Positions 54,955-63,400 of a stretch of DNA of 64,000 nucleotides are shown here, one piece after another. The notes under the pieces are model-generated. The model did no database searches, had not been told where the DNA came from, and saw nothing but the letters and a program-made list of their open reading frames with translations. Positions within the stretch are counted from its first letter, which is position 1. Every line of letters starts with the position of its first letter. Where the stretch lies: NCBI RefSeq assembly GCF_904846315.1, contig NZ_CAJHAF010000001.1:2790001-2854000 (forward strand), given 5' to 3'. This DNA is from Psychrobacter jeotgali (GTDB taxonomy: Bacteria > Pseudomonadota > Gammaproteobacteria > Pseudomonadales > Moraxellaceae). A program made the position numbers and the translations under genes.

Positions 54955-55875
54955 ATGAGCCATTCGTATCCAGAACACGTCACCATCGTCGATGTCAGTC
55001 CGCGTGATGGCTTGCAAAATGAGTCCATGACCGTACCGACAGCAATCAAGCAAGCTTTGATTGAAGACTTAATCGCCGCCGGTATCAAAAAGTTAGAGGC
55101 GACCAGTTTTGTCTCGCCCAAATGGGTGCCGCAAATGGGCGATAACAGTGAGCTGATGACCGCGCTTGCAGATACGCGGCGTGATGACGTCATTTATTCG
55201 GTGCTAGTGCCTAATATGCGCGGTTTTGATAATGCTATTGTGCATAATCCTGACGAGATTGTAATATTTGGCTCAGCGAGTGAAACTTTTAGTCAAAAAA
55301 ATATCAATTGCAGCATTGATGAAAGCATTGAGCGTTTTGCACCCGTTGCCGCTGCTGCTCTTGATGCTGGCATAAAAGTGCGCGGCGTTATCTCTTGCAC
55401 GGTCGGCTGTCCTTATGAAGGCGAGATTGACCCCAGCCAAGTGGCTTATGTCACCAAACGCATGGTCGAGATTGGCGCAGAGCAAATCGGCATTGCTGAC
55501 ACTATTGGCGTGGGTACGCCCATTAAGGTTCAACGTGCGCTACAAGCGGCGCTAGAACATATCGCTATAGAATCGATAACAGGTCACTTTCACGATACTT
55601 ATGGGCAGGCGTTAAGCAATACCTTAGCCGCATTGCAACTAGGCGTGAGCGAGTTTGACACATCGGTCGCTGGCCTCGGTGGTTGTCCGTATGCCAAAGG
55701 CGCAACGGGTAACGTCGCGACCGAAGACGTGGTCTATATGCTGCATGGCATGGGTATTAGCACTGGCATTGATTTGGATAAATTGGTCGTTGCTGGTGAG
55801 CGTATTAGTGAATTTTTAGGACGGCGTAATGACTCTAATGTCGCGCGAGCCATCATTAATAAGCGCCAGTCTTGA
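54955..55875 (+). CDS. liuE: Hydroxymethylglutaryl-CoA lyase
   Basis: LiuE cleaves HMG-CoA to acetoacetate and acetyl-CoA, the last step of the pathway. This 306-residue TIM-barrel enzyme of the DRE family has the opening V-D-V-S-P-R-D-G-L-Q-N-E (about 12-23) with the catalytic Arg-Asp, GHFHDTYGQAL (about 206-216) with metal-binding His, and the signature VAGLGGCPYAKGATGN (about 240-255) with catalytic Cys. Length fits the family (about 300). It is preceded by a family A repeat and followed 80 bp later by liuA. Confidence 0.96.
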   Translation: MSHSYPEHVTIVDVSPRDGLQNESMTVPTAIKQALIEDLIAAGIKKLEATSFVSPKWVPQMGDNSELMTALADTRRDDVIYSVLVPNMRGFDNAIVHNPDEIVIFGSASETFSQKNINCSIDESIERFAPVAAAALDAGIKVRGVISCTVGCPYEGEIDPSQVAYVTKRMVEIGAEQIGIADTIGVGTPIKVQRALQAALEHIAIESITGHFHDTYGQALSNTLAALQLGVSEFDTSVAGLGGCPYAKGATGNVATEDVVYMLHGMGISTGIDLDKLVVAGERISEFLGRRNDSNVARAIINKRQS

Positions 55876-55955
55876 GCTTTTTTTATCAAAAAAATATGAA
55901 TATCATCTAAAAATATCAAAAATTTAAACACAGTATTTAAACACAAGGAATAGCT

Positions 55956-57143
55956 ATGAATTTACCCGGATTAGATTTTCAGCTTGGCGAAGATATCGAT
56001 GCATTGCGTGATGTTATCCAGCAGTTTGCGGCCAATGAGATTGCTCCGCGTGCTGGCGAGATTGACAGTAGCGATGAATTCCCAATGGACTTATGGGAAA
56101 AGATGGGCGATTTAGGCCTACATGGCATTACCGTACCCGAAGAATACGGCGGCTCGGATATGGGCTATGTCGCGCACATGGTGGCGCTTGAAGAGATTAG
56201 CCGCGCCTCGGCATCTGTTGGGCTAAGCTATGGTGCTCACTCTAACTTATGTATTAATCAGATTAAACGTAACGGGAATGATGAGCAAAAGCAAAAGTTC
56301 TTACCCAAACTTATCAGCGGTGAGTTTATCGGCGCTTTGGCAATGAGTGAAACGGGCGCGGGTTCTGATGTCGTTAGTATGAAGCTTAAAGCCGAAGAAA
56401 AAGACGGTCATTATATTTTAAATGGCAGTAAAATGTGGATTACCAACGGTCCTGATGCCGATGTGATGGTAGTTTATGCCAAGACCAATCCTGAGCTGGG
56501 CGCCAAAGGGATGACTGCCTTCATCGTTGAAAAGGGCATGGAAGGCTTTGGCACGGCGCAAAAGCTCGATAAACTCGGCATGCGTGGTAGCCATACGGGT
56601 GAGATGACTTTTAACAACGTTGCTGTACCAAAAGAAAATATCTTAGGCGGATTAAACCAAGGCGTCAAAGTGCTCATGAGTGGACTTGATTATGAGCGTG
56701 CGGTATTGGCCGCTGGGCCTACTGGTATCATGCAAGCAGTGATGGATAACGTTGTGCCTTATATCCATGATCGTAAACAATTCGGGCAAGCTATTGGTGA
56801 GTTTCAGCTGATTCAAGGTAAAGTTGCTGATATGTATACCATTTTGCAAGCAGGGCGTAGCTTCTTATATACCGTTGGCAAAAATCTCGATATGCTTGAT
56901 CAACGGGGTGAAGGTCACAGCCGGCAAGTACGTAAAGATTGTGCCAGTGTCATTTTATGGTGCGCTGAAAAAGCCACTTGGATGGCAGGCGAAGGTATTC
57001 AAATCTTTGGCGGTAATGGCTATACCAATGAGTATCCGCTAGGACGTTTATGGCGTGACGCCAAATTGTATGAAATTGGCGCAGGCACCAGTGAAATTCG
57101 CCGGATGCTGATTGGACGTGAGTTGTTTAATGAGACTAAGTAA
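55956..57143 (+). CDS. liuA: Isovaleryl-CoA dehydrogenase
   Basis: LiuA oxidises isovaleryl-CoA to 3-methylcrotonyl-CoA with FAD, passing electrons to ETF. At 395 residues it is a standard acyl-CoA dehydrogenase: [10 protein letters not shown] (about 130-139), the FAD segment [11 protein letters not shown], catalytic Glu in [13 protein letters not shown] (about 243-255; Glu at this inner position is the isovaleryl-type signature), and [13 protein letters not shown] (about 349-361). It is the first enzyme of the pathway but the last gene here, whereas in Pseudomonas liuA comes first. Confidence 0.96.
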   Translation: MNLPGLDFQLGEDIDALRDVIQQFAANEIAPRAGEIDSSDEFPMDLWEKMGDLGLHGITVPEEYGGSDMGYVAHMVALEEISRASASVGLSYGAHSNLCINQIKRNGNDEQKQKFLPKLISGEFIGALAMSETGAGSDVVSMKLKAEEKDGHYILNGSKMWITNGPDADVMVVYAKTNPELGAKGMTAFIVEKGMEGFGTAQKLDKLGMRGSHTGEMTFNNVAVPKENILGGLNQGVKVLMSGLDYERAVLAAGPTGIMQAVMDNVVPYIHDRKQFGQAIGEFQLIQGKVADMYTILQAGRSFLYTVGKNLDMLDQRGEGHSRQVRKDCASVILWCAEKATWMAGEGIQIFGGNGYTNEYPLGRLWRDAKLYEIGAGTSEIRRMLIGRELFNETK

Positions 57144-57171
57144 GTCTGTGTTTTAAACTTACAAAAATGGT

Positions 57172-57288
57172 GTAGGGTGTGGTTAGTGCAGCATAACCCA
57201 CCATTTAAAGTAAGTTAATATTAAAAATGGTGGGTTACGTTTTATTGGCATTCTCTACGAGAATTTAATAAAACTAACCACACCCTAC
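57172..57288. repeat. Palindromic repeat family B, copy 2 (full form)
   Basis: This 117-bp element has perfect 16-bp outer arms GTAGGGTGTGGTTAGT (57172-57187; complement 57273-57288), perfect 12-bp inner arms AACCCACCATTT (57195-57206; complement 57225-57236) and a small ATTCTC/GAGAAT hairpin near 57250-57265. It fills the space between the convergent liuA and coaX. Copy 1 after liuB is a shortened relative. Confidence 0.93.
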
Positions 57289-57317
57289 AATACTACCATT
57301 CTGACTTTATTTAACCT

Positions 57318-58055
57318 TTAACCCACCAGCTTGTTTTGACTATTATCAAAATAACGCGCCAAACCATTGAGCATCAAATCATCACGCAATCTGACTGGGC
57401 GGTTGACATGTTGGGCGATGATTTCGGCATCGCCACCTGTCATAATCAGCTCAAAGTTGGGATGGCGATGGGTGATCTCATTTATCGCCCCAACGATAGA
57501 TAATAAGATTCCGTGATGTACCGCATCCTGTGTCGTTGTGCCCTGAGTAATGCTATCAAAAGCGCCGTTCGAGATGGTGATTTGCTTGGTGCCTGAAAAT
57601 AGCGACTCGCGCTGCAAATAAATGCTAGGAAATATATAGCCGCCCAAATGCTGAGCATGGTCAATCAAGTCAATGGTCACCGCGGTCCCGCAGCCGACTA
57701 CACACTGGCGCTTCTTCTTATCGACCGCGCCAAGCATCTGTAACCAGCGGTCACAGCCCAACTGATTGGCATCATAATTACTGTGCATCAAAGGGTGTGC
57801 GGCATCCACATGGACGAAGTCAAAAGGGATGTTTAAGCGTCCCAAGGTTTCTGCTACTTTTAGATTTAGCTCTTCACCGAGTACCGATGAGATACCGATA
57901 AAGTCAGGAGCATAGCGCTCAAAACGATCCGTTAAACCCATAAGCAGTTCAGCTGGCGCTTGCAAATGTTGCTTGGCATGGTGGGCGACTATTTGTCCCA
58001 CATCGTCAGTAAGCCAGTATTTAAGGCGTGTATTTCCAAGGTCTAACCAGAGCAT
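57318..58055 (-). CDS. coaX: Type III pantothenate kinase CoaX
   Basis: CoaX phosphorylates pantothenate in the first step of CoA synthesis. The protein has 245 residues. The N-terminal phosphate loop is L-W-L-D-L-G-N-T-R-L-K (about 2-12), with D-R-W-L-Q-M-L near residue 104 and G-C-G-T-A-V-T-I-D (about 121-129). These are the ASKHA-fold motifs of type III kinases, which are insensitive to CoA feedback. The start follows AAGGGA by 7 nt; a longer open frame upstream would overlap birA. The birA stop is 10 bp upstream, so birA-coaX is an operon, an arrangement common in gammaproteobacteria. Confidence 0.94.
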   Translation of the reverse strand: MLWLDLGNTRLKYWLTDDVGQIVAHHAKQHLQAPAELLMGLTDRFERYAPDFIGISSVLGEELNLKVAETLGRLNIPFDFVHVDAAHPLMHSNYDANQLGCDRWLQMLGAVDKKKRQCVVGCGTAVTIDLIDHAQHLGGYIFPSIYLQRESLFSGTKQITISNGAFDSITQGTTTQDAVHHGILLSIVGAINEITHRHPNFELIMTGGDAEIIAQHVNRPVRLRDDLMLNGLARYFDNSQNKLVG

Positions 58056-58065
58056 AAAAATCCCT

Positions 58066-59055
58066 TTAAATAGTGCTAGTGGTATAGGTTGTTTGAGCCT
58101 TATCAATCACATCAATGCGGCCGGTAAAAAGTGCAGAAATCTTACCGTTATCTTGGCGTAATTGCAAACATCCGTTTGTATCAATACCACAAGCCTCTCC
58201 TTTAACGACAAGTGTTTTTTCACCATGATTTTGGGTCACTTGTAGTGTTAACTCAGATAACGCATCCAATCTGTCAAACTGGTGTAAAAATTTATCAGTA
58301 GCATCGTTTTGTTCGGTTGTTCTTTGAGCGTGTTGTTTTTCTAGCATTATTTTTTCAAAACAATCCATAGCAGCTATCAAAGCCTGACTGACTTGTTGAT
58401 AGAGATTGTCCAGACTTGGCAGTTCAAGACCTTGTTGGTCTAAATTAAGGGGCTCATAAATATCTTGCAAACTAATGGCTTGATAGCTCATTCCTTCCAA
58501 GGTTTGTGCGGTAAGCTTTGGCGTGGCTTTTACGTTAAGACCGACGCCCATAACCACCCCTAGCAGTTTTCCTGCTTGCCAAACCGGCTCAATTAAAATA
58601 CCCGCTAGCTTATTAAAGGGAATAATCTTATTTTCTTCAGCCAAGTCGTTAGAGATTTTTTGCACTTGATAAAAACCCAAATCATTGGCCCATTTGACCC
58701 CGATTGGTGCTAGTTGTTGTGCGCTTAGTTGCTTATTTAGAGTTTCGATAATTGGCATTTTTGCCAGTTCCACCCCGATAATTAACGATAATAAACCGCT
58801 AACTGGCATCTGTATTGGATGATAAAGAGATAAATAAACATTACCAAGTGGCGATTGCCATGAGCGCTGCCGTTGGCCGCGTCCCGCTGTTTGGGTATCA
58901 GCGGTCAATAAATGGCGTTGATTGCGGTCAAGCTCGCCAGTGTTTAGTTGTTCTAGCAGTTCACTATTGGTCGATACGCTGCTGGTAACGTGTCGATGGT
59001 TAAGCTTAAATAAAGAGCTGGATAATGGGCCAGACAAACTGGTAAATGAAGACAT
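58066..59055 (-). CDS. birA: Biotin-[acetyl-CoA-carboxylase] ligase BirA
   Basis: This enzyme attaches biotin to acceptor lysines via biotinyl-AMP. The 329-residue protein begins at the catalytic domain and lacks the N-terminal winged helix of E. coli BirA, so it is a class I ligase with no repressor role. Motifs are T-A-G-R-G-Q-R-Q-R-S-W (about 56-66) for biotinyl-AMP binding, V-K-W-A-N-D-L (about 119-125) and G-V-G-L-N-V. An internal Gln/Leu-rich stretch (about 190-250) makes it longer than usual for class I. Its main partners should be the ACC biotin carrier and, close by, LiuD. Confidence 0.92.
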   Translation of the reverse strand: MSSFTSLSGPLSSSLFKLNHRHVTSSVSTNSELLEQLNTGELDRNQRHLLTADTQTAGRGQRQRSWQSPLGNVYLSLYHPIQMPVSGLLSLIIGVELAKMPIIETLNKQLSAQQLAPIGVKWANDLGFYQVQKISNDLAEENKIIPFNKLAGILIEPVWQAGKLLGVVMGVGLNVKATPKLTAQTLEGMSYQAISLQDIYEPLNLDQQGLELPSLDNLYQQVSQALIAAMDCFEKIMLEKQHAQRTTEQNDATDKFLHQFDRLDALSELTLQVTQNHGEKTLVVKGEACGIDTNGCLQLRQDNGKISALFTGRIDVIDKAQTTYTTSTI

Positions 59056-59197
59056 GTGCTTCTCATTTTAAATAATAGGACTTAAGTAACGTTTGATGAA
59101 GTCTTTGCTATAATGTTTCGATTGGTCGCAGGACGTCTGCCATTATGATATAAAAGCAAGCTTGATAAAAGTTAAGTAAAATAAAAAGGATTCGATA

Positions 59198-60001
59198 ATG
59201 CTCTATGTGTGGTTTGTGATAGCTGGTGCGTTTGCTGGAGTCAGTGCAGGTTTGTTCGGCGTTGGTGGCGGCATGATTATCGTCCCGGCTTTGGTATGGA
59301 TTTTTACCGCCTACGATTTTTCCCCTGAAGTCGTCACACATATGGCCATTGGCACGTCCTTAGCAACTATCGTGGTAACTTCTATCAGCTCATTAACGGC
59401 ACATAATAAACGCGGCGGTGTACGCTGGGAAGTGTGGCGCAAGATGTCTATTGGCCTCGTTATCGGTAGCTTGGTTGGTGCAGGGGTGGCCGATATGATC
59501 GATGGTAAAGCTTTGCAAGCTATCATCGGTATCGGTGCACTATTGGTGGCGCTCAAGATGCTGTTTTTCTCTAACAAAGAGCAAGTCGGTAAGCCTTTAC
59601 CGTCAACTGGCGTACAGTTTGGGGCAGGGACGGGCATTGGGATGGCGTCATCGATCTTTGGTATTGGCGGCGGCAGCTTAACCGTACCGTTTTTAAACTG
59701 GGCAGGGCTGCCGATGAAGCAATCGGTAGGTACTTCAGCGGCTTGCGGCTTGCCCATTGCTTTAGCTGGCGCAGCAGGGTTTGCTTGGTTTGGACAAAAT
59801 GTAGAAAACCTACCTACCGGCACGCTAGGGTTTGTCCATGTGACAGGGTTTTTATGTATCTCGGTTGCCAGCTTTATGATGGCAAAAGTTGGCGCAAGGC
59901 TTGCGCATCAATTGCCCGCGCTGATGCTCAAACGTGCTTTTGGTGTGCTACTGATATTTGCAGGTGGCCAGTTGTTTTTAAGCGGGATTGGAGTGATTTA
60001 G
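59198..60001 (+). CDS. TauE/SafE (TSUP) family membrane permease
   Basis: This 267-residue membrane protein has about eight hydrophobic segments in two repeats, each opening with a glycine-rich F-G-V-G-G-G (about 24-29) or F-G-I-G-G-G (about 154-159) motif typical of the TSUP family. Members export sulfite, sulfoacetate or other sulfur compounds or organic anions; no sulfur gene is near, so the substrate is open. It is divergent from birA with a 142-bp intergenic region and ends one base before the stop codon of the next, convergent gene. Confidence 0.88.
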   Translation: MLYVWFVIAGAFAGVSAGLFGVGGGMIIVPALVWIFTAYDFSPEVVTHMAIGTSLATIVVTSISSLTAHNKRGGVRWEVWRKMSIGLVIGSLVGAGVADMIDGKALQAIIGIGALLVALKMLFFSNKEQVGKPLPSTGVQFGAGTGIGMASSIFGIGGGSLTVPFLNWAGLPMKQSVGTSAACGLPIALAGAAGFAWFGQNVENLPTGTLGFVHVTGFLCISVASFMMAKVGARLAHQLPALMLKRAFGVLLIFAGGQLFLSGIGVI

Positions 60002-60002
60002 T

Positions 60003-60302
60003 TCACTCCTCATCAATAGCATCTAGCCCCAAACGTATCCATTTGCGTGCCAGCTCGCTGCGATCTGTGAGCGAGTTCCACAGCCCATCTTCACTAAAGA
60101 TGGAATACGCTTCACCTGAGTGCTCAATCGGTAGATCTGCCTCACGATCTGTCATCCATTGTGGGCTAAAGTAATAATCTTTAAGCTCACGCAGTAGCGC
60201 TTCAGCTTGCACAAACTGCTGTTGCGCCTCCAATTGCTGGCGATACAATTTGCACCATTCTTCATATTTTTTTTGTAGTTCTTGTGGGTTATGTTGGCTC
60301 AT
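60003..60302 (-). CDS. Small DUF4298-type protein
   Basis: This 99-residue cytoplasmic protein has an N-terminal coiled-coil-like helical stretch (about 7-45, Gln/Glu/Leu-rich), then L-K-D-Y-Y-F-S-P-Q-W and a C-terminal S-E-D-G-L-W-N-S-L segment. The Y-Y-x-S-x-x-W and S-E-D-x-L-(W/Y) patterns match what I recall of DUF4298. No function is established. It lies convergent to the permease and divergent from smc. The ATG is followed closely by smc's own start region, 125 bp away. Confidence 0.75.
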   Translation of the reverse strand: MSQHNPQELQKKYEEWCKLYRQQLEAQQQFVQAEALLRELKDYYFSPQWMTDREADLPIEHSGEAYSIFSEDGLWNSLTDRSELARKWIRLGLDAIDEE

Positions 60303-60427
60303 AGGGTTGCTCGCAATTTTTAATTATTTAGATTCTCAGTCATATTATACTATTATCAACAAATTCCAAAATTCAGCACAATTTCAGGTAAAATAGCTCC
60401 CTGTTTTTATTAACCTAAAAGTTAGTC

Positions 60428-63400
60428 ATGCGCTTAAAATCTCTAAAACTGGCGGGCTTTAAATCCTTTGCCAACTCAACCACTTTTACCTTTCCTCACG
60501 GCATTACTGCTATTGTCGGGCCAAATGGTTGTGGCAAATCAAACGTCATTGATGCCATTCGCTGGGTGCTGGGCGAGACCTCCGCCAAGCAGCTACGTGG
60601 CGGGGCGATGAGTGATGTTATCTTTGCTGGCACCCAAGATAAAGCGGCCAAAAGTGTCGCCAGTGTCGAGCTGACTTTTGAACATACCCAAGATGAGCAA
60701 ACCGGCATTCGCCATGAGTTTAATCTGTATCATGAGCTGTCTGTACGCCGCCAAGTCAATATGGAGGGGCGCTCGGATTATTTTATCAATGGCACGCGGG
60801 CGCGTCGCCGTGATGTGGTTGATGTGTTCTTGGGAACGGGACTTGGGGCACGCAGTTATGCGGTGATTGAGCAGGGCATGATTGGGCGGATTGTCGATTC
60901 AAGTCCCTTGCAGCTACGGGAGTTTATCGAAGAAGCTGCGGGGGTGTCGCGCTACCAAGCCCGCCGGGACGAGACCCAAAAAAAGCTTGAGATGACTCGT
61001 GATAATTTGGTGCGGCTGCAAGATATGCAAAGCGAACTGACACGCCAACAAAAGAGCCTATCAAAGCAAGCGGCTAGCGCTGAGCGTTATCAAGCGCTGA
61101 ACGAAAGCCATGCTGATATCAACCAACAACTGGCAATCCAGCAGCTTTATCAAGCCAAAGAGACGCAGCTGCAACTGAAAAAGGCGCATGAGAACAGCAG
61201 TGCTGAGGTGGCAGTGCTCCAAACCGATTATGATGCGCTCAAAACCAAGCAAGACCAGCTTACTGATCATATCAATCAAGAGCAATGGCTCAAAGATGAC
61301 GCCCAAAGTGCTTATCATAAACAGCAGCTGAGCTACCAGCAAGCGGAGCATCAAGTCAACGATGTGCAAGCTAAAGTGGCGCAGACAAAGCAGCAGCTTG
61401 CAGATTTGGCCCAGCAAAAAACTCAGGTGCGTGCCCAAATTGAGCAATTAAAAAAGGAGCAGGACGAGCAGCAGACGGAGCTGGCTAGCATGCAGCCACA
61501 GCTGATTGAGCTGACCGCAAAACGTGAATCGTATAAACACAATGAGCAGCCCCTACAACACGCTTGGGCTAAAGCGCAAACTGAGCTGACAACACTAGAG
61601 GACAGCCAACGCACGCTTGAACAGCAGCAGGCGCTGAATAATCAATCCAAACAACGTCAGCAGCAAAGCTATAATAAATGGCAAAAACGTCAGCAAAATT
61701 GGCAAATATTGTGGGAGCAGTTGCAGCAGCCAGACATTGTCCAGAAAAATAAAGCTGAATCAATAGCCGAGCCAGCAGGGACACAGATTGCAGCGTTAAA
61801 GCACAAGTTACAACAAATCGAACGCCAGCAGGATAGTGTTGATGAGCGCCTGTCCGAGTTGCAACCACAAGCGCATATATTTCAGCAGCGTTTGACAGAT
61901 GAGCAGCGTAACTTAGCAGAGCTTGAAAAGCGGCACGCGCTATTGGCGGGTGAATTCGATACACTTCATAATGTGCTGCATCCAAAACCTATAAATAAAG
62001 CGAGTGGCAAAACCAGTGCCAGCGCAGCTATTAAAAAGGCAAATAACGACGCAGACAATAGAGCGGCTAATCATAATGCTCAGTCGTTGCCGATTAGCAC
62101 TTTACGGGAGCAAGTTGAGCTAAGCCCTCAAGGCCAGAAGTATGCCAATGAGCTCGATAAATTATTGTCGCTATGGCTCGATAGCCATGTGTTGATAAGC
62201 GATAAATTAACCCAAGATGCCTTAAGAAATGACCGACAATCAGCTGATAATTTAGGGCAAGCACTGAAAGGTTTTTTACCTGATTTGCTGACTTATCAAA
62301 GCAGTCAAACTGAGCCAGGCGCTCAAAATGCCCAAAATAACTCTGAAGCTCATCATAGTTTATGGTTGCCAGCTTTTACCAATAGTAACCAGCGACATAA
62401 AGTTTTAGAGGAGTTGCCAAACGAGCTTGTCGATAAAGTGTTACCTTTATCACAGATGATCACCCAGCCCGCTTTAGCGCTTTGGCAACGGTGCTATTTG
62501 TATATCGAAGAGGACGATAATTATGTGGATAAAGCTCAGCCCTTAGTACAGATTTTAAAAGTATTGCCAGCATCCGCTTTGTTATTAACCACTGACGGCT
62601 GGATTATGAGTGGTCAAGGCAGCTTGAATCTAAATAAGCTTTTAGGAGCAAAAGATAGCACTAATAATCAATTTTTGACCCAGCGCTTGCAGCAGCGCAC
62701 CCGGCTTGAGCAATTAGAGGATTTGCTCAATGATAGTGACGATGCGATACAAATGCAGCAAAAGGCAATTAAAAAAAGCCAATATGAATACGATGCGCTA
62801 CGTATTAGCCTAGAAGAAACCCGTGCCCAAAGTGAGCGATTGACCCGTGAAAAGTATCAATATACGCAGCAATTGAGTACCGAGCAAGCAGAGTACGCGC
62901 GCTTGCATGCCGATATCAAGCGCCTAAATAGTGATAAAGCCGCCCTTGAGCAAGAACAGCAGGAGCTAGTCAGCGAGCAGCAAGCCATAGAGGATGAACA
63001 GCAGCGTATTCAGGTGGCGATAGACGAGCTGATACCTAAACTTGTAGCCGCCAAAGAAAATCGCCAGCGGCTACAAGAAGAGCGCCGTAAGCTCAGCTAC
63101 AATCGCCAAGCCGATGATGATAAGTGGCAAGCGCTACAATTAAGTCTGCAAAAAGCTCAAATGGGTCTTGAGCATCACACTCATAATCTAGAGCGTGCGA
63201 CCAGTGCATACGATAAGGCGCTACAAAATGAACAAACGCTAACTACCGAGCTTAAACGTATTGAGCAGCAACTGCCAGACTTGCAAGCAGCATTGCAAAG
63301 CGCCCAATTGGCAAGGGACGAACAGCAGGCGCTATTAAATGAGCGTGAAAGCACACTAAATAATCTAAAGCACGATTATACTCAGCAGCAAAGCGAGCTT

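Noticed and set aside
59311..59823. 170-codon frame antisense to the TauE/SafE gene
   Set aside because: The composition mirrors the glycine- and alanine-rich codons of the real membrane protein on the other strand; no start context.
61569..61985. 138-codon frame antisense to smc
   Set aside because: Same reason: an antisense artefact of the coiled-coil region.
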